Below, piece by piece: positions 40,755-42,884 of a stretch of 42,884 nt of DNA (the stretch's first letter is position 1; every line of letters begins with the position of its first letter). The translations under genes were made by a program, and so were the position numbers. The DNA comes from Caldilineales bacterium (GTDB lineage: Bacteria; Chloroflexota; Anaerolineae; J102), in assembly GCA_013360575.1 (NCBI GenBank), contig JABWBG010000018.1, positions 1 to 42,884 of the forward strand. Direction: 5' to 3'. The notes beneath the pieces were generated by a model. That model made no database searches, was not told the origin of the DNA, and saw only the letters and a list, made by a program, of their open reading frames with translations.

Positions 40755-42599
40755 ATGCCCTCTCGCATTCGCCATATCGCTTTGGCCGGGCTGCTTTTGC
40801 TGGCTTTGGCCCTGTTGGGCGGGGCCGGCGACAGCGCCGCCCGGCCCGATCCCCGCATCGACGCCCGCGTCCTCGCCCAGATCGCCGGCGAGGGCAGCGC
40901 CGACGCCCTCATCCTCCTGGCCGAGCGCCCCGATCTCAGCCCCGCCTATGCGCTGAGCAGCAAAGAAGCGCGCGGGCGCTGGGTGTACGAGACCCTCACT
41001 GCGGCCGCGGCCCGCAGCCAGCCCCCGGTGCTGGCCGAATTACAGGCCGCGGGCATTTCCTACCGCCGTTTTTGGGCCGCCAACGCCATCCTCGCCCGGC
41101 TCGATCGCCGCGCCCTGACTGCGGTGTTGGCCCTGCCCGGCGTGGCCGCGGTGCGCGCCGATGCCATCCACCAGGGCATCAGCCCCCTGCCTGCCGAAGA
41201 ACTGGCCGCGGCTGCCCCGGCCAGCATCCCCTGGGGCGTGCAGCGGGTGGAAGCGCCCTGGGCCTGGCAGCGCGGCTTCACCGGCGCCGGCGTGGTGCTG
41301 GCCGGGCAAGACACCGGCTACACCTGGGAGCACCCCGCCCTGATCAACACCTACCGCGGCTACGATCCCGCACGCGGCGTCTTCGACCACAACTACAACT
41401 GGCGCGACGCCATCCAGACCCCGATCAGCGGCGTCACCAACCCCTGCGGCTACGGCTCTCTCATCCCCTGCGACGATAACGGCCACGGCACCCACACCAT
41501 GGGCACCATGGCCGGCAATGACCTGGATCCCACAGACGCGGCCTGGCCGGCCGGGGCCGAGCACGCTATCGGCGTCGCCCCCGGCGCCAAATGGATCGGC
41601 TGCCGCAACATGGACAAGGGCGTGGGCCGCGTTTCCACCTATCTCGATTGCTTCGAATGGCTGACCGCGCCCTATCTCTTCGGCGGCGATCCGCTGGGCG
41701 ATGGCGACCCCAGCAAAGCCCCCGATGTGATCAACAACTCCTGGTCTTGCCCCCTGCCCACCTCCCCCGGCCCGACCGAGTGCGCGGCCGATGAGATCGG
41801 CCTGATCGAGCCGGCGGTGGAGGCCGCGGATGCCGCCGGCATCCTCGTCGTGGTCTCTGCCGGCAACTATGGGCCTGTGTGCGGCACGATACTCGATCCT
41901 CCCGCCATCTATCCCCGCTCTTTCTCCACCGGCAACACCACCAGCTCCGACTCTCTGGCCGGCAGCAGCAGCCGCGGGCCGGTGACCTATCAGGGCCGCA
42001 TCCTGCTCAAGCCCGACATCGCCGCGCCCGGCAGCAGTATCCTCTCCAGCCGCGGCAGCGATGCATACAGCACCAGCACCGGCACCAGCATGGCCGCGCC
42101 GCATGTGGCCGGCGTCGCCGCCCTGCTGATCCACGCCCAGCCCAGCCTGCGCGGGGATACGGATCTGATCAAAGCCATCCTCACCCACACTGCCGATCCC
42201 ATCATCGACTTCGCCTGCGGCGGCGATCCCAGCGGCCGACCCAACAACCGCTTTGGCTGGGGCATCGTCAATGCCCGTCGCGCCATCGAATCGCTCAGCC
42301 AGCCCGGTTTCCTCGCCGCCCGCGTCTCCGATGCCCACGGCGTTCCCATCACCGGCGCCACGGTGCGCATCTATGATCGCAGCGGTGTTCTGGTCGCCAA
42401 AAAGATCAGCGACGCCTTCGGCGATGTCAGCTTTAAGGTGGGCTGGGGCGCGTACCGCGTCCAGGCCATGGGCGTGGCCCACGTCCCTGCCATCGTCGAG
42501 CCCGCGTATGTCATTGGCGGCCAGACCACCAACCTCTCTTTCCGGCTGCAGAGCCTGCCCCTGTACACGCCTCTGATTCTGAAAGCCTCCAAACCCTAA
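40755..42599 (+). CDS. Subtilisin-like serine protease (S8), secreted
   Basis: The protein has 614 residues from the ATG at 40755, after AAGGAC. A signal peptide (about 1-28) precedes a propeptide-like region (30-150) that resembles inhibitor I9 domains of bacillopeptidase-type proteases. The catalytic triad is D186 (GQDTGY), H244 (NGHGTHTMG) and S445 (GTSMAAPHVAG), with the oxyanion Asn in VSAGNYGP. A Cys-containing insertion lies between D and H. Residues about 530-600 form a carboxypeptidase-regulatory-like beta domain (GVPITGATVRIYDRSG). The final KP and stop codon are encoded by the downstream hairpin repeat. Confidence 0.92.
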   Translation: MPSRIRHIALAGLLLLALALLGGAGDSAARPDPRIDARVLAQIAGEGSADALILLAERPDLSPAYALSSKEARGRWVYETLTAAAARSQPPVLAELQAAGISYRRFWAANAILARLDRRALTAVLALPGVAAVRADAIHQGISPLPAEELAAAAPASIPWGVQRVEAPWAWQRGFTGAGVVLAGQDTGYTWEHPALINTYRGYDPARGVFDHNYNWRDAIQTPISGVTNPCGYGSLIPCDDNGHGTHTMGTMAGNDLDPTDAAWPAGAEHAIGVAPGAKWIGCRNMDKGVGRVSTYLDCFEWLTAPYLFGGDPLGDGDPSKAPDVINNSWSCPLPTSPGPTECAADEIGLIEPAVEAADAAGILVVVSAGNYGPVCGTILDPPAIYPRSFSTGNTTSSDSLAGSSSRGPVTYQGRILLKPDIAAPGSSILSSRGSDAYSTSTGTSMAAPHVAGVAALLIHAQPSLRGDTDLIKAILTHTADPIIDFACGGDPSGRPNNRFGWGIVNARRAIESLSQPGFLAARVSDAHGVPITGATVRIYDRSGVLVAKKISDAFGDVSFKVGWGAYRVQAMGVAHVPAIVEPAYVIGGQTTNLSFRLQSLPLYTPLILKASKP

Positions 42600-42623
42600 A
42601 GATTTCTAAAACCTTTAGGGTTT
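42591..42623 (+). terminator. AAACCCTAAAG hairpin, copy 2
   Basis: AAACCCTAAAG (42591-42601) and CTTTAGGGTTT (42613-42623) form a perfect 11-bp stem with an 11-nt loop. The protease stop codon TAA lies inside the left arm. Together with copy 1 it brackets the protease gene. Confidence 0.8.
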
Positions 42624-42631
42624 GGGACGCC

Positions 42632-42884
42632 TTACGCCGCGCGCCGGGACGGCCACATCCGCCGCACCCGCCACTGGCCCGCGGCCACATCCAACAGCAG
42701 CTCGAAGCGGGTGCCCTCCTCCGCTTCCACCAGCATTTGCAGGCCGCCGTTCGCGGTCTCCGTCTGCCGGCCCCAGCCGATCAACACCCAGCGCCGTTCT
42801 TGCAGCCACAGGGCCTGCGGCTGCCATTGCCCGGCCCGCCAGGTGGCCTCCACCACCACGGGGCGGTCGAGCATGCGGGCGCGG
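42632..42884 (-). CDS. C-terminal end of an unidentified protein (partial)
   Basis: A minus-strand frame runs from the window edge to TAA at 42632-42634. An ATG at 42872-42874 would give 80 residues, but codons before it are open, so the gene may start outside. The sequence is Trp/Arg-rich (RPVVVEATWRAGQWQPQALW, then GQWRVRRMWP). It faintly recalls DUF6504-like tails that accompany Y-family polymerase/ImuB genes, but I do not recognise it with confidence. Confidence 0.5.
   Translation of the reverse strand, partial: RARMLDRPVVVEATWRAGQWQPQALWLQERRWVLIGWGRQTETANGGLQMLVEAEEGTRFELLLDVAAGQWRVRRMWPSRRAA

Noticed and set aside
42591-42623. Telomere-like CCCTAAA/TTTAGGG sequence
   Set aside because: Only one unit per arm in a hairpin; it is a terminator-like element, not a telomeric repeat.

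Overview
The window is a GC-rich chromosomal segment, and almost every gene after the first lies on the + strand. It probably comes from an uncultured Chloroflexota bacterium (Anaerolineae/Caldilineae-like). That placement is inferred from the gene mix (multiheme cytochromes, BMP-type transporter, FdrA/DUF1116, PEP-CTERM beta-helix proteins) and from the many short degenerate repeats; no rRNA or tRNA gene is present to test it.

Layout. 1-997 (-): N-terminal part of a DEAD/DEAH helicase of the YprA/MrfA type. 1207-7446: a respiratory and sulfur cluster with an octaheme tetrathionate-reductase-family cytochrome, a heptaheme cytochrome c fused to a membrane cytochrome b, and two YeeE/YedE halves, the second carrying a rhodanese-like domain without its catalytic Cys. 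7448-7799: repeats and a histidine-kinase remnant. 7842-11010: a TetR regulator with an ABC exporter (ATPase and two paralogous permeases).

11264-28470: a long catabolic and uptake cluster. It holds FdrA and DUF1116 (the AllF/AllG-type oxamate carbamoyltransferase partners), a cyclase-family hydrolase, a three-subunit molybdenum hydroxylase, a complete BMP-type ABC importer, a CaiB/BaiF CoA-transferase and an amidase. The likely logic is import, hydroxylation, ring or amide hydrolysis and carbamoyl transfer of an N-containing compound, perhaps a purine- or pyrimidine-like heterocycle. The cluster is interrupted twice. A HEPN/MNT toxin-antitoxin cassette sits at the fdrA 3' end between two 123-bp copies of that end. 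A truncated DUF4160 gene, a REP-like repeat and a candidate minus-strand small RNA separate the FeS and Mo subunits.

28754-33770: two paralogous beta-helix surface proteins (one intact with a PEP-CTERM signal, one broken) around a TIGR03032/TPR/glycosyltransferase-like fusion. 33772-35987: an orphan metal-type ABC permease diverging from a DeoR-type HTH regulator with a Cys-rich NosL-like domain, then a PCu(A)C copper chaperone. 36174-40609: housekeeping genes (YkgJ, Maf, RsgA, UvrD/PcrA). 40755-42599: a subtilisin-like protease bracketed by two near-identical hairpins. 42632-42884 (-): C-terminal end of an unidentified protein.

The most pervasive oddity is a class of degenerate, mostly 7-bp tandem arrays, often followed by their own reverse complement so that the transcript can fold back. 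They fill many intergenic gaps and also occur in frame inside fdrA and the TIGR03032 fusion and at the 3' end of maf.
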